From positions 496,001-560,000 of the forward strand of contig JAGDZU010000004.1 in assembly GCA_049115575.1 (NCBI GenBank): 64,000 nucleotides of DNA, written 5' to 3'. This document shows, one piece after another, positions 43,018 through 50,987 of the stretch. The position numbers and the translations under genes are program-made. How positions within the stretch are numbered: position 1 is the stretch's first letter; each line of letters opens with the position of its first letter. Origin of the DNA: JAHEKB01 sp049115575 (GTDB lineage: Bacteria > Bacteroidota > Bacteroidia > NS11-12g > UBA9320). Under the pieces are notes generated by a model. That model searched no databases, had not been told where the DNA came from, and worked only from the letters and a program-made list of their open reading frames with translations.

Positions 43018-44561
43018 TCGATGGCTTGTTTAATATACTCAGGAACAACAAGTTTTTCTGCCTTTTTGTCCAACAATTCAAATGCCGCATCCGTCTTATT
43101 AGCCAACATATACTTCTGTACTGATAAAGTTTTTCTGCGAGATGAAAACAACTCATCACAAACTTTCTTATTGGATTGATAAAACGAAATTTCAAATGTT
43201 GTTAAAGAATTATCTTCCTCAAAAAACAGCTTAATCTCATTTGAGATATAAGCTTGATATCTGTCAACACAAAATGCTTGATAATCAGCGTCATTGTCAC
43301 GAATCACAGCTGTTTTTATACCAAGCAATAGAGCAATTTCTAAATATCTTTTGAAACTCGTACCTCCTACAGAAATAATATGAACATTTGCTTCTTCTAA
43401 ACTTTCACCTGTCACATTCTTATATAATGCTTCCATTAATATGTATTCAGCATCCCCTTCAACCAGAATAACCTTATTGGACAATATGTATTCAAGAACA
43501 TTGTTGTCAGGTGCTTTCATAAAGAATCTAGCTGTACTCTCTGAAAGTGCTTTTAAGGAAATAGGATTGGAACTATTGCTGTTAAGCATTATTGCTTTCC
43601 GTAAATCAAGTCTTGAACTTATTAAATTACTATGAGTTGCTATTAATAGTTGTTTGTTTTCTGAATCCGCTATTCTTCTGATTAATTTCTTCATATTAAC
43701 ATGACTTAAATGATTTTCAGGTTCTTCAATCAAAATAATATCAAGTTCATTTTCATTCTTTTGAAGAGCAAAATCAGTTTTTATAAAGCACTGTCTACCT
43801 TTACCTCTATTTTCTATTTCTATGTTGTCCTCCTTTATTGTTAAATCAGACTCCAAATTGGCTTTTGAATTTGTCCTGACTGAAAATGAATAGTCCGTTA
43901 TTCTGTCATTCAATTCTTTCAAGACATCTGCACGAAAATTCTCTTTATGCTTCCTGTATTCATTTTGATGTTTATTCTTTTCTGCATCCTGTATACTACT
44001 ATGGTATAGTGTTTTAATGTATGTTTTGGTGGCATATTCATTGTTAATTTGAGTATTGTCAAGAAGAAGATGTTGCACAAATTTTCTATAGCCTGTATAG
44101 CTTTCTCCTGAGAAGGTTTTAAAACTGATTGAGTAGTATTCAAAAGGGAAATTGTCGTCATTTTGACTTAAAATATCTTCAATTTCTTTACTCAATTCGT
44201 CCCTTGGTTCACATAATAACAATAGACCATGAGCAGGAATTCCTGCTGAATTGTAATGTCCATCTAAAACGATATTTGATTGGTTGTTCAGGTATAATTC
44301 AACAAATAATATTGGAAGGTCTTCATATTTTTTGTCAGAAGATAAAAACTCTTCAATTACCTCTTTATTGAATAGATGATCTATTCCGTACTTTTCTACT
44401 TTGTTTCTACTTCCACTTAGTACTATGTCAATGGCCGATAAAACAGTGCTTTTGCCCGCTTCATTGTCTCCAATTATCAAGTTCAATACATTATCGAATT
44501 CAATTGACAACTTTCGAAATCTTCCAAAATTTTGGATTTTAATCTTTTCTATATATTTCAT
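43002..44561 (-). CDS. OLD-family nuclease (ABC ATPase plus TOPRIM), GajA-like
   Basis: From ATG 44561 (MKYIEKIKIQNFG) the product has 519 residues; an upstream ATG at 44585 would add eight, but AGGAG lies well placed before 44561. The N-terminal ATPase has GDNEAGKST and, near residue 290, ILIEEPENHLSH. The C-terminal TOPRIM shows VILVEGDAEY and RDNDAD, the acidic catalytic residues of OLD nucleases. With the helicase downstream this fits the anti-phage system Gabija, in which GajA cuts DNA and GajB assists. Defence is inferred from gene type and location. Confidence 0.83.
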   Translation of the reverse strand: MKYIEKIKIQNFGRFRKLSIEFDNVLNLIIGDNEAGKSTVLSAIDIVLSGSRNKVEKYGIDHLFNKEVIEEFLSSDKKYEDLPILFVELYLNNQSNIVLDGHYNSAGIPAHGLLLLCEPRDELSKEIEDILSQNDDNFPFEYYSISFKTFSGESYTGYRKFVQHLLLDNTQINNEYATKTYIKTLYHSSIQDAEKNKHQNEYRKHKENFRADVLKELNDRITDYSFSVRTNSKANLESDLTIKEDNIEIENRGKGRQCFIKTDFALQKNENELDIILIEEPENHLSHVNMKKLIRRIADSENKQLLIATHSNLISSRLDLRKAIMLNSNSSNPISLKALSESTARFFMKAPDNNVLEYILSNKVILVEGDAEYILMEALYKNVTGESLEEANVHIISVGGTSFKRYLEIALLLGIKTAVIRDNDADYQAFCVDRYQAYISNEIKLFFEEDNSLTTFEISFYQSNKKVCDELFSSRRKTLSVQKYMLANKTDAAFELLDKKAEKLVVPEYIKQAIEWIKA

Positions 44562-44739
44562 ATTTGATTGGATCTCCTGTTTCACATGTGTTCATTAAAT
44601 CTTTGGAAGAATTCTCTCATTGAGTTTCATTGAATCAATACTACGTACTTGGGAAAATGTATAATTCTAAATACTTGATAAATTTAGCCGAATCATTCCA
44701 CTCGACTAAATTATAAAACTAGAAATGAATGGTCAATAT

Positions 44740-45951
44740 CTATTTAGATACTAGTTTAGTCAACTCATTTAATCTCTTCACTTCCTTACTCAAATTATTA
44801 TGAGAAATCTTAGCATAAATCTGTGTAGTTCTAACCGAATTATGCCCAAGCCAATGACTCACCGTTTCTAAAGGAACATGGTTATCCAACAACACCGTTG
44901 TAGCGCAGGTATGTCTAGCTACATGATGTGTAAGTCGTTTTTTGATTTTGGCTTTTTCAGCAATAAACTTTAGATATTGATTTACTTTAGGATTGCTGAG
45001 TTTTGGAAGGACTTTGTTTTGTAACATTCTATCGTTACACCAGGAGTATTTCTCAATTATATTCAATGCAGGGCCTAACAATGGAATCTCTCTTCGTTCT
45101 CTAGTCTTTATTTGATCTAAACGCAAATACACTTCTTCACCAATCTTGGCAATATTATCCATAGTCAATGCCATAGCATCACTAAATCGAAGTCCTGTAT
45201 AACAGGAAAACAAAAAGATATCTCTAACCTGAGAAGCTATTTCGTATTCAGTCAAATCCACATCCTGAAAACGCTCCAATTCATCTCTAGTTAGGTACTC
45301 TCTATTGGCTTGAGGGAACCTCAACTTGAAGCTTACATATGGGTTTTGACGCAAGATTCCTTGCTTAACAGCTTCAAACAAAACAGCCTTTAACCTTGAA
45401 TGATGTTTATTGACTGTGGTGGTTTTGAGTTTATCGCCAAATTCGTTGTATGGAGTATACTTTAACCAATCATCCCATTTTGCTATGAAATGAAAATCAA
45501 TATCTCTAACTGCCAAATCAGAGGATGTACTCTCAAGGTATCTCAATAGATAATCATAAGTCTGTTTGTATTTAGACATGGTGGACCTTCCTACCTCACC
45601 ATTCTTTTCTTGTTTCTCTAAATAACTGCCATAAAACGCACTTAAAGCAACAGTAGGCTTTCTCCCTTCTCCCATCATATGCTTGATTTCCTTTGGACCA
45701 AAGAATTTCCCTAAAGCTTCTAATTCGTGATGACATTTATACACTTTGGATTCTAGTTCTGCAAGACGCTGATTAAAGACAATGTTGTTTTTAAAACGTT
45801 CTTTACTAAAGTCCCAATCCTTTTGCTTACAACGCATTTTAGTGGATAGCTCTGCTTTCTTTCTTGCATAAACAATCCTAAGAATCACCGTATGGGAATA
45901 ACGTGGATGCTCAATGGGTTTAAGGTAGAATTTTAGGGAAGGTGTCTTCAT
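44740..45951 (-). CDS. Tyrosine-type site-specific integrase
   Basis: The 403-residue protein has an arm-binding N-terminus, a SAM-like core-binding domain (about 105-195) and the catalytic domain with Arg in TGLRFSD, HVARH (HxxR), GHNSVRTTQIY (His and the nucleophilic Tyr). It belongs to the Bacteroidota phage/transposon integrase group, not to integron IntI (no extra alpha-I2 helix visible). Its ATG faces the right att site 154 bases away, the usual layout in tmRNA islands. Confidence 0.93.
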   Translation of the reverse strand: MKTPSLKFYLKPIEHPRYSHTVILRIVYARKKAELSTKMRCKQKDWDFSKERFKNNIVFNQRLAELESKVYKCHHELEALGKFFGPKEIKHMMGEGRKPTVALSAFYGSYLEKQEKNGEVGRSTMSKYKQTYDYLLRYLESTSSDLAVRDIDFHFIAKWDDWLKYTPYNEFGDKLKTTTVNKHHSRLKAVLFEAVKQGILRQNPYVSFKLRFPQANREYLTRDELERFQDVDLTEYEIASQVRDIFLFSCYTGLRFSDAMALTMDNIAKIGEEVYLRLDQIKTRERREIPLLGPALNIIEKYSWCNDRMLQNKVLPKLSNPKVNQYLKFIAEKAKIKKRLTHHVARHTCATTVLLDNHVPLETVSHWLGHNSVRTTQIYAKISHNNLSKEVKRLNELTKLVSK

Positions 45952-45967
45952 AACTTAAAATATTTAA

Positions 45968-46032
45968 GTGAAACATTTTTCAGCCTTGGTGAAGCATAAG
46001 TGAAACATTTACCCCATAAAGGTGAAACATTT
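45968..46032 (+). repeat. Three GTGAAACATTT repeats, right end of element A
   Basis: GTGAAACATTT at 45968-45978, 46000-46010 and 46022-46032, same orientation as the left-end copy at 30197-30207. Placed between integrase start and att, the usual arm-site position. The rest of 45952-46457 holds att (46105) and element B arm repeats; no gene is seen. Confidence 0.62.
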
Positions 46033-46104
46033 TGAAAGAAATTCAAAATATTGTTTGTCATAAAGTGCTGATAACGAAAGACTTCGAAAGAAGTCGAAAA
46101 GAAA

Positions 46105-46130
46105 AAGTGGAGCTGCCGGGAGTCGAACCC
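46105..46130. repeat. Middle attachment site (junction of elements A and B)
   Basis: 46105-46121 equals 30120-30136 (17 bp); 46107-46130 equals 48463-48486 (24 bp of the tmRNA 3' end). Bases after 46130 differ from tmRNA. It is therefore both the right end of element A and the left end of element B. Confidence 0.8.
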
Positions 46131-46210
46131 ATCTACATCAACCTCTTTCATGGTACCGTTAACCCTTACCCACAGTGCCTTTCGACAAATTTTTACTTGT
46201 GACATTTTCA

Positions 46211-46227
46211 ACTGACGCTACTGACGC
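46211..46227 (+). repeat. Paired ACTGACGC repeats, left end of element B
   Basis: ACTGACGC at 46211-46218 and 46220-46227. The same octamer and its reverse complement recur at the right end of the element (48397-48422), consistent with recombinase arm sites. Confidence 0.5.
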
Positions 46228-46457
46228 AACGTGCAATCCTGTGCTATGACTACGTTTTTGCGCATTTATTTGATTAAAAGCTAAGAAAATAAAATGACAA
46301 TACATCACCTCTTAGACCTTTAAATGCCTGATGGTTAGAATATAACGCTTGTTATCAATCAATTACACTCATTTCCTTATTAAGAAATATCATTTCCTTG
46401 TACAGAAATACGGCTTCCAAATTAAGTACTCAACATGCACACAGGTTCAAGTCGATT

Positions 46458-47015
46458 TTAAATTTCTTTTTTCATCTCTTTCCAAGCAACACGTTCTTTT
46501 AAATCTCCGAGTAACCACTGAAAAAACTCACTTGCTTCGAGATATAATTCAGTGATTTCATGGAAATCATCATGTATTTTTCCCGCCTCTGAAATTATCT
46601 GCTCATTAGTTTTGAACTTCAAAAGTTTGTGAACGTATTTAATTCTAGTCTGATTAAATTTTGAGCATTTTAATAAGAGCTCTTCTTTTCTCTCAAAATC
46701 AATTGTTTTTTCATGCTCTTTCAATATTTGACCAAACATTAATTTGTCATCAATCTTGAGGTATAGTCTATTTGGCCAAATTTCAGCTTGAACATATAAA
46801 TTGGATAATTTCACTAAGTTTAAAAGAAATTCTTCCACGATTTGATGATAGATCAACACCGAAGACAATCTGCCTTCAACGGAGTTCTTATGGAACGCAT
46901 TGCTGGCAATTTGCATTAACTTGACAATTAAAGAAGAATCAATATTAGGCCATTGCACTTCATTAGATATTTTATCAATTAATTCATGGTCATATTTGGT
47001 TTTCTTATTTGTCAT
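46458..47015 (-). CDS. HEPN-like protein 1 (element B)
   Basis: The 185-residue product is almost all helical and lacks a signal peptide. RIKYVH (residues about 134-139) matches the RX4-6H motif of HEPN ribonucleases, within an amphipathic helical context (SKFNQTRIKYVHKLLKFK). A conserved-looking block near 55-80 (VLIYHQIVEEFLLNLVKLS) fits a four-helix HEPN bundle. The gene lies 51 bp downstream of 47067-48362 on the same strand. Nuclease activity is inferred from motif only. Confidence 0.65.
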   Translation of the reverse strand: MTNKKTKYDHELIDKISNEVQWPNIDSSLIVKLMQIASNAFHKNSVEGRLSSVLIYHQIVEEFLLNLVKLSNLYVQAEIWPNRLYLKIDDKLMFGQILKEHEKTIDFERKEELLLKCSKFNQTRIKYVHKLLKFKTNEQIISEAGKIHDDFHEITELYLEASEFFQWLLGDLKERVAWKEMKKEI

Positions 47016-47066
47016 TCAAATTACTTACAACGTTTTAGTGATGTTACAACGCATATACGCCATAGT

Positions 47067-48362
47067 TCATGTTCCATTTAAATCTGTCTCATTTTTACCT
47101 AGTGTTGCCATTCCATAAACACTGAACCTTTTAGTTTCAAATGGCTTAAAGTGTTGATCTCTTCTATCTGCAAAAGCAATTTTTTCATTTAACCAATTAA
47201 AGATTGCAAACCGCATTTTGGCCTCTGCGTTAAGAGCATTTTCGTCAATTCTAGAAGATTTCGGGTTCATCGTTAGGGCATCAAAATTAAACTCTCCTAA
47301 CTCGAAACTTCCTGAGTGAAAATGTGCTGATCTGACAGAAGAATAAATGAAATCATGAATTGAATTATTTTCTCCGCTATAGTTTGTCATGAACTGAGAA
47401 AAGCTGCCATATTCCTCCTGATTCGTTTTAACAATTGCTTCAACAGCAGCACACAAGTAGGAGATTCTGACGGTTGGGTAAGTTTTCCCAATATTGAGGG
47501 CAAGTTGGTATAGCTTACAACACCTGCGAAATGCGTCTTTATGTTCCTCACTAGCTTCAGTGATTCCTTTCAATATTTTTCTAGTTTCTATGGGACAAAT
47601 CAATGTTGACATTTGAGGAAGCCTATCAAAGACGCTTCCTTGAAACTCTCCTAATGAGGAAAGTTGTCCCTTTGTAGGCATTTCATCAACATAGTGATCT
47701 GAAGAAATAATTTGTGTGGATTCACGTCGCATACAGAATTTGTTGTCCTTATGCATAAGAAAGAATCTATTCTGTTGGTATGGTACTTCCAAGCCAATGT
47801 TCATAACAAACGATAAAATTGAACTCAGATCAGAAACCTTTTCTTGAGCAATCTCCTTGGCATTAGATTCATCAATTGCATCTACGCATAAATCGAAGAC
47901 TAGCAATCGTTCCGCTCCTTGTATATAAGTCCCGTTATCTTCTGGAATTAGTTGAGCGAATCTTATTCCTTGTAACCAGTATTCTCCCATAAAATTAGTC
48001 CCTGAAAATGCACGATAAATTATTCTTTGAAAAAATTTATCCCTCTTGAGACTTAACACATTTTGAAGAATGTCATTTAGGAATCCGGATATTTTCAATT
48101 CAAAATCAGAATTGCCTTCATTATTTAAATTGGCTATAGAAGAAAGCGTATGATCCGAATTAAACGTCAATAACCATATTACAAAGACACTTTCTCCGTT
48201 GATCTTGAAATTCACAGATTGTTCGCTCAGAAAATAGCCATTTTCAAACCTTTCACTGCTATTTGCAGGTAATATTAGATTTCCGTTTTCTTTCATGCCA
48301 GCTGTGAAATACTTAATAAAAATCCTAGTTTGTTCTTTGTCTAGATTGAATTTTTGCTTCAT
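47067..48362 (-). CDS. HEPN-like protein 2 with beta-rich N-terminal domain (element B), ApeA-like layout
   Basis: The 431-residue protein has a strand-rich N-terminal half (about 1-220) and a helical C-terminal half. VRSAHFHSG (about residue 345) contains RX4H in the HEPN pattern, preceded by VRISYLCAAVEAIVKT, typical of Apea-type HEPN domains. ApeA is a known phage-defence HEPN protein with a similar N-beta/C-HEPN layout, but identity is not shown. Followed after 51 bp by a second HEPN-like gene. Confidence 0.68.
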   Translation of the reverse strand: MKQKFNLDKEQTRIFIKYFTAGMKENGNLILPANSSERFENGYFLSEQSVNFKINGESVFVIWLLTFNSDHTLSSIANLNNEGNSDFELKISGFLNDILQNVLSLKRDKFFQRIIYRAFSGTNFMGEYWLQGIRFAQLIPEDNGTYIQGAERLLVFDLCVDAIDESNAKEIAQEKVSDLSSILSFVMNIGLEVPYQQNRFFLMHKDNKFCMRRESTQIISSDHYVDEMPTKGQLSSLGEFQGSVFDRLPQMSTLICPIETRKILKGITEASEEHKDAFRRCCKLYQLALNIGKTYPTVRISYLCAAVEAIVKTNQEEYGSFSQFMTNYSGENNSIHDFIYSSVRSAHFHSGSFELGEFNFDALTMNPKSSRIDENALNAEAKMRFAIFNWLNEKIAFADRRDQHFKPFETKRFSVYGMATLGKNETDLNGT

Positions 48363-48394
48363 GTCTGCTCAGTTAGGGGTGCGTCCGGGGAAAA

Positions 48395-48424
48395 TTACTG
48401 ACGCTTTTAATAAAGCGTCAGTAA
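48395..48424 (-). terminator. 13-bp perfect hairpin downstream of tmRNA
   Basis: TTACTGACGCTTT (48395-48407) pairs exactly with AAAGCGTCAGTAA (48412-48424), loop TAAT. On the minus strand it is followed by TTTTCC and lies about 40 bases past the tmRNA 3' end, so it can terminate tmRNA. It also includes the ACTGACGC octamer and its inverse, so it may double as an integrase arm site. Confidence 0.5.
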
Positions 48425-48463
48425 CAAAAAACCTCAAACCTCTCTATATCAGTGTTTTATGTG

Positions 48464-48833
48464 TGGAGCTGCCGGGAGTCGAACCCGGGTCCATATTGGA
48501 ATAGGGAGCGCCTTCTACACGTTTAGACTTGCTTAATTGTTGGGAGGTGTAAGGTGCAGGTCAGACCTGATCACTTCCTTATCCTAGACAATAAGGTGTT
48601 GCTTGCTAGAAATGGGCAACAACTATCTGAGCATGATCGACCGCTCTGAACCCCTCCTCGCCCAGACAAGACTCAGGAGAGCGGATGGCATTAGCTAATC
48701 TCTAGATTAGGCAGCCATGGCAAAATTAGATTCGCCTTTTAGGTTTGGAAACGTGGTTTTAAGAGCAACACTTCCAATGCTCTACGTGCTTACACATCTA
48801 TTGCCCAATACGTCAAAAGCCAGAACAGCCCCA
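48464..48833 (-). ncRNA. ssrA: tmRNA (ssrA)
   Basis: The 5' end reads GGGGCTGTTCTGGCTTTTGA (from 48833) and the 3' end GACTCCCGGCAGCTCCA (to 48464), which form the tRNA-Ala-like acceptor stem; the CCA end is not encoded. The tag frame GGCGAATCTAATTTTGCC onward encodes GESNFAMAA and stops at 48707-48709, a Bacteroidota-type tag. Rescues stalled ribosomes. Its 3' end is the insertion target of elements A and B, each of which restores it. Confidence 0.95.
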
Positions 48834-48965
48834 ATATATTCCCGCAATGCGGGCAAACATTAAATGTGAAATACTAAATTCTAAAGAACGTAATATATAC
48901 TGCCATTAAATAGCATACATAGAGTAGCAAAGGTAATGCCAATTTTAGTCCTGTCAGTTAGCTTT

Positions 48966-50486
48966 TCAATAGGAAATATGCATAATCATAGTACCAGGAT
49001 AGGATAGTCCCATACTTTGAAATGCTCCCCAGTGCAATGGGTCTGAGTTTATCTGTCTGTACCTGAGTATGGCTTGTCGCAAAGGAGAAACCGGAAAATA
49101 GGATTGCGGGATACTCAATTCTTCCATAAAAAGCTTCATAAGTTCATAGGTGCTTTCATCATCTATACTCCACAAGCTCATGATCACATTTCTGGCACCA
49201 TAAAACTCGTTTCCATATCCATCATTGGTTCCATTAATTAAGAATGACCGAGCTAGACCTACCACCCCTCCTGTAACTGTTCTCCCTTTGCCAGATTCAC
49301 AAGCACTCATTATAACTATGGTCTCTGGTTGTTTATTAATCATAAGTATAGCCTTTGCACTAAGAGCATTGCATTCATCGTCTTGAGACGACAAATAAAT
49401 AAATGAGCTGTCCATGGGATTGGTAGAGCTACTTATGGCATGAGTAGCGAAATACAGAAAGTCACCTTTGAAAAAAGTTCCGTGCCAATCTGTGTACAAC
49501 ATAGAGTCAATATGGGCATCCATGCCTCCTAGAACTTGACAATTCAATTTGGAAGCAATTAATTCAGCTTCCTCTTCTGCTCCTTTCAGGTTTGGTAAGT
49601 TACAATCGCCATATCTAGGGTTTCCTACTACTATTGGAGACTCTGGTGTAAACTCCCCCTCTAAATAATCATATTCCCAACCTCTAGTGGGATAACCATC
49701 GTAAATATCCTTTCTAGCAACAATGGACATATGATTAATGCTTTCCAGTATTTGAATATTCCAGTAGTCTATCATTTGTTCTTCATCGCCAATGAATGGT
49801 TTAATACAATACCAGGGTAAAGTGCCAATATTCAAAACTGGGCTTACCATTAAAGTAGAATAGTATAGCAAGCATGTATCTACGCCTTGAGGAAATAAAA
49901 TGCTACTGAGCATGGAATCTATATTCATGGAGACCTCTGGTTCATATTCATCTTCCACAAACACTCCCCTATTCACCAAACTTGTAGACTGTTTCTTTAG
50001 GTGTAGATAGAATTGCCTTTCTAATGAGATTAGTGTTTGTTCATCTATAATTGATGAACCAGAAGCATGTATGCCGCTTTTATTAATCAGCCAACAATTG
50101 AGGCTTGAGGAGTCTGAATCATAGGCGTAAAAAAGTAAGGCCACATGATGTGGTCTATTTTCATCCTCTGTTAGATACTTATGTTGGAAATCCCTTGTGA
50201 TTTCATTGCCTTGGCTGTCAATAAGATTGTAAGATGTTCTACCAATTCCGTTATTGTAGATCCTTTTGGCACCACGCATAGAAATTGCCCCTCCGTCTAA
50301 GTAGCCTAAATACTCCTCTAAGTCGCTTTGCTTAAAATACTCGGGATTTATATCGCTCATCCCCCTTGCGTTTAGAACCAAATTATACTGACTTTTATAT
50401 TGATTCAAATGATAAGAAAGACTTCTTGTCTGCGCATGGGCATTTATTAAAAAAGCGTGCAACAATATGGCAACAGAGAGGCGCAT
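48966..50486 (-). CDS. Exported CHAT-domain (caspase-like) protein
   Basis: The 506-residue protein has a signal peptide (AFLINAHAQ). An N-terminal region of about 200 residues of unknown fold is followed by a CHAT domain with His349 in FATHA and Cys396 in MSACESGKG, then GVVGLARSFL and VIMSLWSIDD. Both catalytic residues are present. CHAT proteases of defence systems are usually cytoplasmic; this one is predicted to be exported. A TATCTTTG box (50491-50498, minus strand) lies four bases before its ATG. Confidence 0.88.
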   Translation of the reverse strand: MRLSVAILLHAFLINAHAQTRSLSYHLNQYKSQYNLVLNARGMSDINPEYFKQSDLEEYLGYLDGGAISMRGAKRIYNNGIGRTSYNLIDSQGNEITRDFQHKYLTEDENRPHHVALLFYAYDSDSSSLNCWLINKSGIHASGSSIIDEQTLISLERQFYLHLKKQSTSLVNRGVFVEDEYEPEVSMNIDSMLSSILFPQGVDTCLLYYSTLMVSPVLNIGTLPWYCIKPFIGDEEQMIDYWNIQILESINHMSIVARKDIYDGYPTRGWEYDYLEGEFTPESPIVVGNPRYGDCNLPNLKGAEEEAELIASKLNCQVLGGMDAHIDSMLYTDWHGTFFKGDFLYFATHAISSSTNPMDSSFIYLSSQDDECNALSAKAILMINKQPETIVIMSACESGKGRTVTGGVVGLARSFLINGTNDGYGNEFYGARNVIMSLWSIDDESTYELMKLFMEELSIPQSYFPVSPLRQAILRYRQINSDPLHWGAFQSMGLSYPGTMIMHISY

Positions 50487-50490
50487 AAAC

Positions 50491-50498
50491 CAAAGATA
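50491..50498 (-). promoter_or_regulatory. -7 promoter element of the CHAT gene
   Basis: TATCTTTG on the minus strand, four bases before the ATG at 50486, the same close spacing seen at the moa operon. Implies a nearly leaderless transcript. Confidence 0.45.
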
Positions 50499-50552
50499 AC
50501 AATTCCTTTAATGGGATATCTTCATTAACTTTTTCAGTATCTTTCCGAACTC

Positions 50553-50981
50553 ATGAAAAAATTTCTAGCACTACTTGCCATAATAGCAACTCTAGCAGCC
50601 TGTAAGAGCAAAACTTACAGCTTAGAGAACCTCCCAAAAAGTTTTATTGAAATGGGAAACTTTGGAGGGTTTGCTGGCTCAACGGAAAGCTTTTATCTAT
50701 TCCCCAATGGTCAAAGATTGTACAGCCATAGCATCTCAGGAAATAAAGAGTTAGTAAGTGGTACCAAAAAGGATTTCAAATCTATTCTCAAAGAACTGAA
50801 AGAAATGGGAGTTATGGATATGACCTTGGACCAGCCTGGAAATATGAATTACTATCTGAGAATTAAAACTAAAAAAATAGATCACAAATTAATTTGGACG
50901 GATGGCGTTGATGTACCCAAAGAGCTGTCCAAATATTTAAATAATTTGATGATGGAAATGAGTAAAGATCCTATTGAATAA
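50553..50981 (+). CDS. Small lipoprotein
   Basis: The 142-residue product has a lipobox (LAAC, about residue 17). The mature part contains MGNFGGFAGSTESFYLFPNG and a C-terminal helix (ELSKYLNNLMMEMS). No family recognised. It precedes the M4 peptidase by six bases, so the two are probably cotranscribed. Confidence 0.8.
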   Translation: MKKFLALLAIIATLAACKSKTYSLENLPKSFIEMGNFGGFAGSTESFYLFPNGQRLYSHSISGNKELVSGTKKDFKSILKELKEMGVMDMTLDQPGNMNYYLRIKTKKIDHKLIWTDGVDVPKELSKYLNNLMMEMSKDPIE

Positions 50982-50987
50982 ATCCCT

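Larger units (their letters stand above)
30120..46121. mobile_element. Element A: 16-kb integrative element in the tmRNA 3' end
   Basis: Bounded by a 17-bp direct repeat (30120-30136 and 46105-46121) containing the tmRNA 3' end. It carries a tyrosine integrase at its right end (44740-45951), a MerR/excisionase-type HTH gene (34988-35245), GTGAAACATTT repeats inside both ends (30197; 45968, 46000, 46022), an exported adhesin-like gene pair, a cassette array and a Gabija-like pair. No conjugation genes are seen, so transfer would need help. Boundaries follow from the repeats; they are not experimentally shown. Confidence 0.75.
46107..48486. mobile_element. Element B: 2.4-kb integrase-less element in the tmRNA 3' end
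   Basis: Bounded by a 24-bp direct repeat. It contains two minus-strand genes with HEPN-like motifs and no recombinase. Inside its left end are two ACTGACGC copies (46211-46218, 46220-46227) and inside its right end one copy plus its inverse (48397-48404, 48415-48422). This fits a satellite moved by an integrase supplied in trans. Inference. Confidence 0.65.

Noticed and set aside
44740..45951. Integron integrase IntI for the cassette array
   Set aside because: The protein has the Bacteroidota phage-type domain layout and no visible IntI-specific insertion, and it sits at the tmRNA att site.
45968..46032. CRISPR-like repeats
   Set aside because: The repeats are 11 bases with uneven short spacing and no cas genes; they fit integrase arm sites better.
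45948..46211. 87-residue minus-strand open frame upstream of the integrase
   Set aside because: It crosses the att site and the GTGAAACATTT repeats and has no recognisable protein features; this is non-coding attachment DNA.
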